From the IMG/VR virus record IMGVR_UViG_3300020205_001455, positions 1-43,837 of that record: 43,837 nucleotides of DNA; one strand, given 5' to 3'. Within the stretch, counting starts at the first letter, position 1. Every line of letters begins with the position of its first letter. Source of the DNA: a virus. Both the position numbers and the translations under genes were made by a program. The notes under the pieces are model-generated. The model did not search any database, had not been told where the DNA came from, and saw nothing but the letters and a program-made list of their open reading frames with translations. Shown piece after piece: positions 24,080 through 32,799 of the stretch.

Positions 24080-24785
24080 TCTTGATCTCCTCGGGCTTTA
24101 GGTCAAAGTTTCGTGAAAGACGCTCCTCAAAAAGCGGCTTGTCGTGTGCATACATTTCGGGAGACTCGTTCCGCGCATGGAGCGCATCAGGAGTCGTAGC
24201 CCCCACCCATTGATGCTGAATGATGACATGGTCAATGAATACAACTTTACCAAGCATCTTGGCTACCTCCGTGAACTCATTGTCGCAGAACACAGACTTA
24301 TAGCCAGGGTAGTAAAGGTATCCAAAGCGTTCGAAATACTTACGCCCCAAGATGGATAGGGTAATCAACTTGTCGCCTCCCGAGAAGCCATCGTTGAACC
24401 ACAACACACCATCCGTATCGGGGAAGTATGTTTTCATTGCCCGTGCAATCACATCGTCATAGCCACCCAACACAGGGATCATATCATCGGATGCAAGTAG
24501 AATGACATCGGGGTTTAAGCGACGAACTACATCCAAGTCAGCATTGATCGCTGAAATCTTGCCCGTTGAATTACCACAGACAATATGCAAGCGACCATCT
24601 AGTTGCGAGTTCAATCGATTGAACAGAGACCACATGTTCTCGTTGTTCATGGATGGATCGTCATGGTCGAATGATATCACGAAATGTACATCATGCATTC
24701 CCGATAGAAAATTGATGTACTTATCAAGTACACCCACAAACTTTTGTGGTCTACCTCTTGTGGGGAATTTAATCACCATTCTCAT
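24057..24785 (-). CDS. GT-A glycosyltransferase-like protein
   Basis: The 242-residue product begins MRMVIKFPTRGRPQKF, a variant of the GT2 opening, with VHFVISFDHDD near 34-44 and DVILLASDDMIP near 93-104 (DD as the DxD-type metal motif). The C-terminal half has FNDGFSGGD and DNEFTEVAKM. Proteins of this kind are frequent in phage and capsule clusters. AGGAG precedes the start. It is the first gene of the cassette in transcription order after the 178-residue gene. Confidence 0.75.
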   Translation of the reverse strand: MRMVIKFPTRGRPQKFVGVLDKYINFLSGMHDVHFVISFDHDDPSMNNENMWSLFNRLNSQLDGRLHIVCGNSTGKISAINADLDVVRRLNPDVILLASDDMIPVLGGYDDVIARAMKTYFPDTDGVLWFNDGFSGGDKLITLSILGRKYFERFGYLYYPGYKSVFCDNEFTEVAKMLGKVVFIDHVIIQHQWVGATTPDALHARNESPEMYAHDKPLFEERLSRNFDLKPEEIKNVLATNA

Positions 24786-25318
24786 TCTTCGGTCTCCTTA
24801 TTTGGATCGCCTTCATCGAGATCAACAAATTCAACAACTGCATTCCCCGAGTAGTCGGAGGCATATTGCTTGGCACGATTATACAGGGAAGTGTCTACTT
24901 CTTTAACATATCTCATGAAGTTAAGTGCAAAATTTTGAATTGCTTCGTCAACAAGTTGCTGCTCTTCCTCTGTCATATCGTCATCATCGCTGTCGATATT
25001 GGGATCCTCGTCTCCGTAGTCTCGTTCATCTGTCTGCTCTGACTTTGGAATATCGATTTGACACTCTTCGCCAAGTTCTTTCATCGAACACCGAAAGAGC
25101 ATGGCGGGAGTTCCATCGCCAACCCATGCACCAATAGAATTGTGTTCGATCCACTCGACTGCTTCGTCTTCCTGCATCCCATCTCTCTCCATAAGAATAT
25201 CCATGCAGCGACTATAGTCATAGATTGCAATAGGAATCGATTGACCACATCTACGGAGAATGCCGAGGAAAGCCTTTTCAAACCCATCAAAAAGCATTGT
25301 CTTATCTTCTTTGCTCAT
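24782..25318 (-). CDS. Conserved phage protein of unknown function, acidic
   Basis: The 178-residue product has a conserved N-terminal half, FDGFEKAFLGILRRCGQ, then AIYDYSRCMDILMERDGM and a WIEHNSIGAWVGDGTP block. From memory this domain is widespread in unrelated phages and has no assigned function. The C-terminal half is strongly acidic with a DSDDDD run. It lies directly after uvsX (one base gap), and its ATG has GAAGG upstream. The genes it travels with are replication genes, so a role in DNA metabolism is possible. Confidence 0.75.
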   Translation of the reverse strand: MSKEDKTMLFDGFEKAFLGILRRCGQSIPIAIYDYSRCMDILMERDGMQEDEAVEWIEHNSIGAWVGDGTPAMLFRCSMKELGEECQIDIPKSEQTDERDYGDEDPNIDSDDDDMTEEEQQLVDEAIQNFALNFMRYVKEVDTSLYNRAKQYASDYSGNAVVEFVDLDEGDPNKETEE

Positions 25319-25319
25319 G

Positions 25320-26375
25320 TTATACCTTCGCAGTTGGAGTTACTTCTGAAGCCTCTTCTTCAATATCGTTTCCATAACAGAATTCCTTCTTCACAGCCTC
25401 CTCAAGTTTTACCATAACATCAGCGGTAAAGAACTTTTCAGGGTTCTTGAGAATCTGATTCTCAAACACAGTCTTCCCACTTCCAACATCAATCTTTGTA
25501 CTGACCTTGGTAAAGATTCCGTGCTTGATGGCAATGTCAAGAAGTCCGTAATACTCATTCAATCCCGTGTCATAATTCAACTGTACATCCACGGTCTTAT
25601 CCTGCTTGGTTTTACGGCTCTTGTATGTCTTGCAATGAATGATACTTCCCACAACCTCATTGTCTACCTTATCCTTCTTCTTGCTCAGGTAGATGATTGT
25701 GGAAGCGGCATACTTCAAGCCACCACCACCACCCATTTCCTTTGTTGGGAAATATGAACCCACAACATCGTAAGTGTGGTTGGTCATTACGAGAGGAACA
25801 CATGCATGTCCCAACTTGATGGTGAGCACACGGAAGGTAGCCTTGACTGCCTGTGCCCGTGTCATGTCTCGCGTGTCTTTCCCTGCCGCCGTATCGGTCA
25901 TCTCTTTGGTTGTACTCAACATTCCCAATGAGTCCAATACAACAAGCATAGGAGGACGATCATCCTTATTGGTTTCGAGATACTTATCTACAGATGAGAT
26001 GCATTGTTGGCGAAACTCTTCTACTGTAGCAACGGGCAGTACTGCCACTCGCGTACCGTCTACGCCACGACTTTCAAGCAAATCACTCGTAACTGCTTGC
26101 TCTGAATCGAAATACAGCACCATTGCTTTAGGATTGCTTGCAAGAAACTCTCGCACAATATTCATTGCAAAGTATGTCTTGCCTGTGGCTTGTTCTCCCG
26201 CAAGTGCCACGATCTTGTTGTTTGGGATGCCACCATAAAGCGACCCACTCAACAGAGCATTGAATGCATATGCTCCCGTGGAGATATAAGACTCGGTGTC
26301 GCTCCCTTCAATTCCATCGGATGCGATGCCACCATAGATGTTACCAGACGCTTTAAGAATATCTTTCAGATTCAT
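25320..26375 (-). CDS. uvsX: Recombinase UvsX (RecA family)
   Basis: The 351-residue product is a RecA-type strand-exchange ATPase with Walker A GEQATGKT at 60-67 and Walker B PPMLVVLDSLGM near 145. TNHTYDVVGSYFPTKEMGGGGGLKY carries the DNA-binding loop 2 region with its Gly-rich end; only its start is quoted as motif (TNHTYDVVGSYFP). Length fits T4 UvsX (391) with shorter ends. It drives recombination-dependent replication and repair. It has its own sigma70-type promoter and a GAGG ribosome site. Confidence 0.94.
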   Translation of the reverse strand: MNLKDILKASGNIYGGIASDGIEGSDTESYISTGAYAFNALLSGSLYGGIPNNKIVALAGEQATGKTYFAMNIVREFLASNPKAMVLYFDSEQAVTSDLLESRGVDGTRVAVLPVATVEEFRQQCISSVDKYLETNKDDRPPMLVVLDSLGMLSTTKEMTDTAAGKDTRDMTRAQAVKATFRVLTIKLGHACVPLVMTNHTYDVVGSYFPTKEMGGGGGLKYAASTIIYLSKKKDKVDNEVVGSIIHCKTYKSRKTKQDKTVDVQLNYDTGLNEYYGLLDIAIKHGIFTKVSTKIDVGSGKTVFENQILKNPEKFFTADVMVKLEEAVKKEFCYGNDIEEEASEVTPTAKV

Positions 26376-26410
26376 TGTGTATACCTCACTTGGTTGGGTT
26401 GATTTGGCTT

Positions 26411-26439
26411 ATCTTACACTAATCCATCAGGCTTGTCAA
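26411..26439 (-). promoter_or_regulatory. Sigma70-type early promoter for uvsX
   Basis: TTGACA (26439-26434), a 17-base spacer and TAAGAT (26416-26411) on the minus strand. A leader of about 30 bases with a GAGG ribosome site leads to the ATG at 26375. The -10 and -35 boxes lie at the very end of the deacetylase gene. Confidence 0.8.
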
Positions 26440-27187
26440 ATATATCTGCCCCATATTTGCAGAGTGTTTCAAAGGTTTCGTATGCATATCCAACTTCGTT
26501 TAAAGTCTTTAGTACTTGTTCCAACTCCTCCCGCGTGACATACGCCTCCGCGTGGGTGCCCATGTGTGCCCTCGCGTCCACAGGACGGATGTCGTGGAAG
26601 ACGATGCTGATGCCTCTCTGTGCCTCTGCGGTCTCTCGTAGCCCCTCTAGGACGCGCTGTAGCCAACCATTGCAGATCAGGACTTCCCTTGGCTCCTCTT
26701 CCTTGCCTAGCCTGTTTGGACTGAAGAACATCCTTTTTCCCGAATAGAAATGACTTTCGTTTCCAGGACGCACATAGCAAAAGAATGGACTAACCGCAGA
26801 GTAAAGAGTCTCATCAAAGTGTGAATATGGAAATGCAAAATGAGTTGGCTTGAATCCCGCTCCTGCCATGTCTTCCATTGCGGGAAGAACCTCATCATCA
26901 ATATATTTTTCAATGTTATATCTTCGGGAATATGCCAATGCATCCTTATGAGTCTTGCTGTGGCACCCAATCACATGTCCGTCCTCGCGCAGTTCCTTTA
27001 ACATCTGAAGGTCATCAACTGTCAGCATATGAAACGAATCAACATAAAACACAACCTTTGCGCTGTACTTTTTGAACAGGTCGCGACACGCATGCCAATT
27101 CGATACCGAGTGGTCATCGAAGCAAAGGTGTACATGCGGATACTTGATCTTATCCTCAGCGAGGAATGAAAGGAAAGCGTGTGTCAT
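26414..27187 (-). CDS. Polysaccharide deacetylase (NodB-like)
   Basis: The 257-residue product shows the carbohydrate esterase 4 pattern. HLCFDDHSVSNW near residue 21 is motif I (usually TFDDG), with both Asp residues present. VIGCHSKTH near 93-101 is motif II (HSxTH), giving the two zinc His ligands. FAFPYSHFDET near 132 is motif III (RxPY-like). Enzymes of this class remove N- or O-acetyl groups from glycans. It could edit host surface polysaccharide or the phage-made glycan. No ribosome site is seen; a CTAAATA motif ends 7 bases before the ATG. Confidence 0.82.
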   Translation of the reverse strand: MTHAFLSFLAEDKIKYPHVHLCFDDHSVSNWHACRDLFKKYSAKVVFYVDSFHMLTVDDLQMLKELREDGHVIGCHSKTHKDALAYSRRYNIEKYIDDEVLPAMEDMAGAGFKPTHFAFPYSHFDETLYSAVSPFFCYVRPGNESHFYSGKRMFFSPNRLGKEEEPREVLICNGWLQRVLEGLRETAEAQRGISIVFHDIRPVDARAHMGTHAEAYVTREELEQVLKTLNEVGYAYETFETLCKYGADIFDKPDGLV

Positions 27188-27194
27188 GGCACTA

Positions 27195-27201
27195 TATTTA
27201 G
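27195..27201 (-). promoter_or_regulatory. CTAAATA motif immediately upstream of the deacetylase
   Basis: CTAAATA on the minus strand, just after the gp43 stop, ends 7 bases before the ATG at 27187. If it acts as a late -10 element, the message would begin at or near the ATG. Its closeness to the start makes coincidence possible. Confidence 0.35.
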
Positions 27202-27202
27202 G

Positions 27203-29749
27203 TTAGGCAAATAGACCTTCCAAAGACCCCTGCTCCTTTACTTTCCAACCGATACAGGTCAGGATGTTTGAAAGAGGTTCCACGAAAGCCTTGTTGAACT
27301 GTGTCTCGCGGTCAATGAATGTATTGATTCCAAACTCCTCAGGAAAGGTAGCAGGAAACGAAAGCACCTTTTCACGAATTGGATTCGGCACTTTCAGTTC
27401 AACATACTTGATCTTCTCACCGTTACGGATCAGGGGATACTTCTTTGACAGACCCATCTTCTTGATCCAATGGTTGTATACAAGCGAACCCTTAACATGC
27501 ATCGGAGTTCCCTTCTTATAAATGCTTGCCGCATCAGTATAGTTATCCAAACCGTTGCAGCCACGGGGGAACGATATGTCATAGATCGGTAGGGAAATGA
27601 ACTCGTCGTGAAACTTCTCCACAAAAGAGTGCAACGCACCCTCATCAGCAGTCAGTATCAACTTGATCGCTTCCTTGAGCCGTGTTCGAACAATCTGTGG
27701 TGTAGATGAACGAGCAGTTTCGATGCCCATGATCTTCAGGTCGGGATCATCCATGTACACATTGTCTTCACCAAGGTGTACAGCAAGCATATATCGCTTC
27801 TTAGCCGTGAACACCCCCTTTGCCGCGATGGCTTCGCGCTTCATCGACATCCGATTCGCATAGCCATTCATTCGACTCAACAACTGCTCGTACCACTTAT
27901 TGATCTTTGGGGAGATCACATCATTACAGAAATTGTCCACCATCTCGGTGGTCTTCTTCTTGTCCTTCTTGGGAAAAGCCTTGGCGACAAGGGGGCCAAG
28001 CCTTAGGTATACAGAGTCAGTATCCACAGCAATGACATAGTCTTCGTCTTTGGTACCGCAAGCCTTGTTGAGAAAGCGGTTTAAGTGGTTTTCTGCCCAA
28101 CGAATCGACAACTGCCCCGACACGGTGATCGCCTCTGCCATGCTGAGGTTGTAGTAACGGCAGTACTGATTTCCCAAAGCACCGAACGCGCTGTTTAATT
28201 GAACCTTACGCACCAATTGAAAGTTGTGATACTTTGATACTTCCTTTTTCTTGGCGGCAACTGCGGACGCATTGGCATTGACCCCCTCGGTCTTCAGCCA
28301 CCCTTTAGCATCAAGCATTCGATTCTTATATTCTTTGCGTTGAGCATACATCGTATCCATGAGTTCAGGAAGAAAGCCGCGAATGTCTTTGCGATACATC
28401 GTACCATTTGCAGCAACACATATATCTCGCTCCTTTGCCATGGACAAGAAGCCCTCCAAAGAGGGATCTAACCCCTCCATTAGCAAAGAGTCGATTGACA
28501 TAGCGGGAACCCGCTCAGACAAGATTGTCTCGGGACTTAGATTGTACTGCATTATCAAGTGGGGATATAGGGAGTCCAAATCCAATGAGACTACCCATTC
28601 ATGCTCACCGATAAGTGGAGACTTAACATAGGCACCCTCAAATTGAGTGTCTTTGTTGTTCCCACCCGCCCTTGATGGAATTGCCGTCTTCTTGGTTCGA
28701 AGATGGTTGTATATGATACTGTCCCACATGCGTACCTGTGAAAACACATCACCAAAGTTACTCCGTGCGCTGTATGCAAGTGCCTGAGCCAATTCAATCA
28801 GCCGCATCTTGTCTTCCAACTTGCAGACAAGCACGGTATCCTTGATGTTATACTCCATGAACCTTTGAAAGTCCTTGCGGTACAAGTCAGTCAGGGTACC
28901 AACATCAGAATAATCCATCTTCGTCTCACCGAGTTCAACAGAAGCAATGTGCTGCAACTTGTATGACTCGGGGGTGATGAATGTAAATTTCTTGTATAAG
29001 TCCATGTAGTCAAGGACGGTGATTCCTGAAAACTCGTATACCATGTTCTTGCGATCCATGACATAGACATCACGAGAACGGTACTCGCCCCATGGAGACA
29101 ATCGCTTCGCAGACTTGGAACCAAGTACCCGTTCAATGCGGCGGCACAGATACGGCATGTCGAACATGTTAACATTCCATCCCGTCACAATGTCACAATC
29201 CAAGGACTCCCATACATCCAAGAAACCATGTAGCAACTGACGCTCGTCTGCGTATTGGTGTGCCTCTACTCCCTCGGGGGCGGTGAACTGACCCAATCCA
29301 AATGCATGAGTTTCTTTTCCCTGCACAATCGTAATTGCGTTGACTCTCTCAGACGCTTCCTCAGGAGTAGCAAATCCGTTTTCACTCTCCACCTCAATAT
29401 CAATATATGAAATACGAATTAAGGTGGGATCATACTCAAGTTCACCCTCGCTGCCATAGTTCTCTGCGATGAACTGATACTGAGAATCGATGTCGCCATA
29501 TACCGCGAACCCGTTTACATCAGCATACTTCTTGATGAACTCCCGTGCCTCAAACATGTTTTCAAAGTCAACAGGATCGACCCTGTTACCATCGATGGTG
29601 TGCCACGAATCGGGCTTGACCTTCTTGGTAGGGACGAACAGGGTGGGTCGGAAGGTGAGAGATTCGTGCACACGCTTGCCATGCTTGTCATAGCCGCGAT
29701 GCAGGAGTCTCCCCCCCTTGGTAACGACATTGGTGTAAAATGGATTCAC
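27203..29749 (-). CDS. 43: DNA polymerase, T4 gp43-like (family B)
   Basis: The 848-residue product has all family B landmarks. The exonuclease motifs are D117-x-E119 (YIDIEVES), WNVNMFDMPY (191-200) and NIKDTVLV (301-308). The polymerase motifs are A, DLDSLYP (390-396), B, KVQLNSAFG (515-523), and C, DTDS (576-579). The C-terminus (LEGLFA) is of the type that docks on the sliding clamp in T4. The start codon is GTG, overlapping the stop of the co-chaperonin gene (GTGA). Length is close to T4 gp43 (898). Confidence 0.96.
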   Translation of the reverse strand: MNPFYTNVVTKGGRLLHRGYDKHGKRVHESLTFRPTLFVPTKKVKPDSWHTIDGNRVDPVDFENMFEAREFIKKYADVNGFAVYGDIDSQYQFIAENYGSEGELEYDPTLIRISYIDIEVESENGFATPEEASERVNAITIVQGKETHAFGLGQFTAPEGVEAHQYADERQLLHGFLDVWESLDCDIVTGWNVNMFDMPYLCRRIERVLGSKSAKRLSPWGEYRSRDVYVMDRKNMVYEFSGITVLDYMDLYKKFTFITPESYKLQHIASVELGETKMDYSDVGTLTDLYRKDFQRFMEYNIKDTVLVCKLEDKMRLIELAQALAYSARSNFGDVFSQVRMWDSIIYNHLRTKKTAIPSRAGGNNKDTQFEGAYVKSPLIGEHEWVVSLDLDSLYPHLIMQYNLSPETILSERVPAMSIDSLLMEGLDPSLEGFLSMAKERDICVAANGTMYRKDIRGFLPELMDTMYAQRKEYKNRMLDAKGWLKTEGVNANASAVAAKKKEVSKYHNFQLVRKVQLNSAFGALGNQYCRYYNLSMAEAITVSGQLSIRWAENHLNRFLNKACGTKDEDYVIAVDTDSVYLRLGPLVAKAFPKKDKKKTTEMVDNFCNDVISPKINKWYEQLLSRMNGYANRMSMKREAIAAKGVFTAKKRYMLAVHLGEDNVYMDDPDLKIMGIETARSSTPQIVRTRLKEAIKLILTADEGALHSFVEKFHDEFISLPIYDISFPRGCNGLDNYTDAASIYKKGTPMHVKGSLVYNHWIKKMGLSKKYPLIRNGEKIKYVELKVPNPIREKVLSFPATFPEEFGINTFIDRETQFNKAFVEPLSNILTCIGWKVKEQGSLEGLFA

Positions 29750-30024
29750 TCAGATTCCTTACGGTCAACTGCGAGGATGTTGTCTTGGTTGATGATATCA
29801 CAACCGCCCCATCCACGCCCACCGCCCTTGGTAATGTCCCACAGAACCCTGTCCCCAACCTTGATATCCTCGGTCACCTTGTCCCCCACACCAACCACCT
29901 TGCTCCAAATATTTGGGTTGGTGATCTTCTCCTTATAGATGATTCCCGATTCGGTCTTCTTTTCCTTACCGAAACCCTCAGTCTGTACCGAAACCCATTT
30001 ACCGATTGTTTTGAATTTACTCAT
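29746..30024 (-). CDS. GroES-like co-chaperonin (gp31-type)
   Basis: The 92-residue product has the Cpn10 pattern: IGKWVSVQTE at the N-terminus, a mobile-loop-like ESGIIYKEKITNPNIW, then KVVGVGDKVTEDIKVGDRVL and VLWD, and NQDNILAV at the C-terminus. T4 gp31 replaces GroES and enlarges the GroEL cage for folding the capsid protein. The loop here carries GIIY-type hydrophobics expected to contact GroEL. The ATG overlaps the stop of the Mom-like gene. Confidence 0.82.
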   Translation of the reverse strand: MSKFKTIGKWVSVQTEGFGKEKKTESGIIYKEKITNPNIWSKVVGVGDKVTEDIKVGDRVLWDITKGGGRGWGGCDIINQDNILAVDRKESE

Positions 30025-30953
30025 GCGCCCCTTTGTTTTGGATAGTGTGGTGTCTTGTTGCGGGTCTCGAACTCTTTGCGGAGTTTCTTTGTCTCTGCCT
30101 TGGTTGTGCCAAGTACATAAGCATACTTGTGCTTCGATGGCATGTCAACAGAAACCGATTTCGATTGCTTCAATTTACTGTGAGATCTTAGTGCAGCCTC
30201 AATTATAGGGGGGACATTCGTCCAAAGCATTCCCTTATTGTCACACCAAGACTTGTCCCATTCGATTCCCAACTCTTTTGCGTATTTTCTATATGCGCTT
30301 CTTTGGCGAAAGAAACGGTCGGAAACGATTCTCCCTGTATATGGATTCACATATCGCGTAGTTGTGCCTGAATTATTTCCAAGATAATAGAAGTTACATG
30401 CCTGATATATGGTTCCAATTTCCTTAGCAGTTGGATCTGAATACGCGGTGAATAAACGATATTGTGTATTCTTCACCATCCATCCGATATTCCACATTAG
30501 GAATGCGGATGCAAGATTCTTTGGACTCCATGAGATACATGCGCCCCTGCTGATGAGGCGTTCGATGTTCTTCGTGTCCTCGCCAAGCAATTTGCTAAAT
30601 GCATTGGGAAGATTCATAAGAGTGACACCTGCAAGGATGTCCTTACCCATGAGACCTTGATTCGGATCATGGTAATATGCACCAAACCAATGGGTTGTGT
30701 ATTGAGATAGATTGCCTAGCCACTCATGCCGTTCGATGAAGGCTGTGGCATCCTGTCGATCTTGCTGTGTGGTTAGTGGTCGGAAATGAAAGTCAGCAGC
30801 GGTAAGAGTCTTAATACACTCGGGATCGATACCACTCTCCACGATGTCCTGTGGAAGATTGTTTACGCGGATGTCGTACTGCCAACAATGATCTTTGTCA
30901 TAGTTCTTAGCGCGTTCAATGATATCGATAGCAGATCGTTTTTTCTTACTCAT
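30021..30953 (-). CDS. Mom-like/GNAT-fold protein, possible DNA adenine modification enzyme
   Basis: The 310-residue product has a central domain reading HWFGAYYHDP, ILAGVTLMNLPNAF, LISRGACISWSPKNLASAF and EIGTIYQACNFYYLG. This order, a strand with G-V, then S-G-A and GTIYQACN, resembles phage Mu Mom, which converts adenine to N6-methylcarbamoyl-adenine and has a GNAT-like fold. The C-terminus is basic. It sits directly beside two DNA methyltransferase genes, which supports a DNA-modification role. I cannot exclude another GNAT activity. Confidence 0.6.
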   Translation of the reverse strand: MSKKKRSAIDIIERAKNYDKDHCWQYDIRVNNLPQDIVESGIDPECIKTLTAADFHFRPLTTQQDRQDATAFIERHEWLGNLSQYTTHWFGAYYHDPNQGLMGKDILAGVTLMNLPNAFSKLLGEDTKNIERLISRGACISWSPKNLASAFLMWNIGWMVKNTQYRLFTAYSDPTAKEIGTIYQACNFYYLGNNSGTTTRYVNPYTGRIVSDRFFRQRSAYRKYAKELGIEWDKSWCDNKGMLWTNVPPIIEAALRSHSKLKQSKSVSVDMPSKHKYAYVLGTTKAETKKLRKEFETRNKTPHYPKQRGA

Positions 30954-31825
30954 TCCATGATGTCCAAAAGGCTCGGCTTGATCTTGTCTGCAATTCGATC
31001 CTCTGCGATCTTTATATAATCAGGATTCAATTCAGTCCCAATATAATTCCGTCCGTTCTTCAAAGCCACCACAGCAGTTGTTCCGCTGCCTGTGAATGGG
31101 TCAAACACCGTTCCGTCCTGTGGACATCCTGCAAGCACACACGGCAAGATCAGGTTTTCAGGGTATACCGCAAAGTGTGCGCCCTTGTAGCCCTTCGCGT
31201 TCACCGTCCACACGGATCGCTTGTTCTTCTTTTCTTGACCATACACAGCGGGTTCCTTCACGGCTTCGTGATCGTAGTAGTAGTGGGGCTTCTTGGACAG
31301 CAGGAAAATATACTCATGCGACTTGGTGCAGCGGTCTGCCACGCTTTCAGGCATGGGGTTCGGCTTGCTCCAAATAATGTCTTGACGCAGATACCACCCG
31401 TCTGCCTGTAGCGCAAGTGCAACGCGCCACGGAATACCAATAAGGTCTTTCGATTTCAATCCATCAGGAACTTTGGTGATAGATCGCATTCCTCCCGCCA
31501 AATATGTTGCTTTTTGTCCTACCTTCATTTTGTGAATGGTATTCCTCATTGAGTCCACACCACCGCCATTCCTTGCGTAACTATCCCCAAGGTTCAACCA
31601 CAGCGTACCGTCATCACGCAGGATACGGCGCACCTCACGGAACACCTCCACCATCTTCTGTACATAGCCATCAACGGTGTCCTCCTGACCAATCTCTGTA
31701 TCCCCTCCATCATATGAACGGAGTCCGAAATAAGGAGGTGATGTAATGCAAGTCTGAACGCATTTATCGGATAGCGTCTTCATGCCTTCAATACAGTCGC
31801 CAAGAATAATATGGTGTGTGTTCAT
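30950..31825 (-). CDS. DNA methyltransferase (beta-type, SPPY), tandem copy 2
   Basis: The 291-residue product begins MNTHHIILGDCIEGM and has the catalytic motif IV TSPPYFGLR near residue 33. SAM-binding motif I, FDPFTGSGTTA, lies near the C-terminus (about 242-252), the order of beta-class amino-methyltransferases. TSPPY is most often seen in N4-cytosine enzymes, but N6-adenine use also occurs. The target-recognition segment around 85-190 differs from that of its paralogue, so the site may differ. The ATG overlaps the stop of copy 1 (ATGA). Confidence 0.88.
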   Translation of the reverse strand: MNTHHIILGDCIEGMKTLSDKCVQTCITSPPYFGLRSYDGGDTEIGQEDTVDGYVQKMVEVFREVRRILRDDGTLWLNLGDSYARNGGGVDSMRNTIHKMKVGQKATYLAGGMRSITKVPDGLKSKDLIGIPWRVALALQADGWYLRQDIIWSKPNPMPESVADRCTKSHEYIFLLSKKPHYYYDHEAVKEPAVYGQEKKNKRSVWTVNAKGYKGAHFAVYPENLILPCVLAGCPQDGTVFDPFTGSGTTAVVALKNGRNYIGTELNPDYIKIAEDRIADKIKPSLLDIME

Positions 31826-32790
31826 TCCATGATGTCCATTAGACTCGGCTTGATCTCGTCTGCAATTCGATCCTCTGCGATCTTTATATACTCGGGATTC
31901 AGTTCGGTGCCGATGTAATTGCGCCCGTTCTTCAGGGCAACCACAGCAGTTGTTCCGCTGCCTGTGAACGGATCAAACACCGTGCCTCCTGCGGGGCATC
32001 CTGCAAGCACACACGGCGTTACTAGTTCTTCGGGGTATACCGCAAAGTGTGCGCCCTTGTAGCCCTTCGCGTTCACCGTCCACACCGAACGCTTGTTGCG
32101 GGAAACACCATTTCCCAAAGTGTGAGAAAATCCCTTCCCCTTGGCTAGGCTCGAATTGTGACCAATTTCTTGCGTTCCGCTTCCTGCTCCTGCCGCTTTT
32201 CTCTTTTCCCAACTATCGACTGATCTATCCTGAGCAGGTTCCTTCACGGCTTCGTGATCGTAGTAGTAGTGGGGCTTCTTGGACAGCAGGAAGATATACT
32301 CATGCGACTTCGTGCATCGGTCTTCCATACTTTCAGGCATGGGGTTTGGCTTGCTCCAAATAATGTCTTGACGCAGATACCACCCGTCTGCTTGTAGCGC
32401 AAACGCCACACGCCATGGAATACCAATCAAGTCCTTGGTCTTCAGACCCACCTGATCCTTACGGTTTGCAGGAATAAAATCGGTGGGCATACTACGAGCG
32501 TTCCCGTTGGCTACCGTCTGCGGGGGTGGGGCACAGTTCTTTGCGCTCATGTACGAGTCACCAAGGTTCAACCACAGCGTACCGTCATCACGCAGGATAC
32601 GGCGCACCTCGCGGAACACCTCCACCATCTTCTGCACATAGCCCTCAACGGTTTCCTCTTGACCGATCTCGGCTTCTCCTCCTTGGTAATCACGCAAGCC
32701 GAAGTACGGTGGAGATGTAATGCAAGTCTGAACGCATTTGTCGGATAGCGTCTTCATGCCCTCTATACAATCGCCAAGAATAATGTGATG
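30958..32790 (-). repeat. Diverged tandem duplication of the methyltransferase genes
   Basis: DNA of the two methyltransferase genes is nearly identical over long stretches, for example around the GGCTTCTTGGACAGCAGGAA block (near 31288 and 32274) and around the SPPY codons, while two internal stretches are unrelated. Recombination between the copies could delete one gene. Confidence 0.8.
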
Positions 32791-32799
32791 TGTGTTCAC
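31822..32799 (-). CDS. DNA methyltransferase (beta-type, SPPY), tandem copy 1
   Basis: The start is taken as GTG at 32799, giving (M)NTHHIILGDCIEGM as in copy 2 and a GTGA overlap with the lysozyme-like gene stop; an ATG at 32826 would add nine residues. The 325-residue product carries TSPPYFGLR near residue 33 and FDPFTGSGTTA near the C-terminus. It differs from copy 2 mainly in the segments near residues 75-115 and 195-235 (an insertion with KRKAAGAGSGTQE). The pair is a recent tandem duplication. Confidence 0.88.
   Translation of the reverse strand: MNTHHIILGDCIEGMKTLSDKCVQTCITSPPYFGLRDYQGGEAEIGQEETVEGYVQKMVEVFREVRRILRDDGTLWLNLGDSYMSAKNCAPPPQTVANGNARSMPTDFIPANRKDQVGLKTKDLIGIPWRVAFALQADGWYLRQDIIWSKPNPMPESMEDRCTKSHEYIFLLSKKPHYYYDHEAVKEPAQDRSVDSWEKRKAAGAGSGTQEIGHNSSLAKGKGFSHTLGNGVSRNKRSVWTVNAKGYKGAHFAVYPEELVTPCVLAGCPAGGTVFDPFTGSGTTAVVALKNGRNYIGTELNPEYIKIAEDRIADEIKPSLMDIME

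Noticed and set aside
26469-26780. 103-residue minus-strand frame within the deacetylase
   Set aside because: Alternative frame of a gene with clear NodB motifs; composition is Arg/His/Gly-rich and unlike a folded protein.
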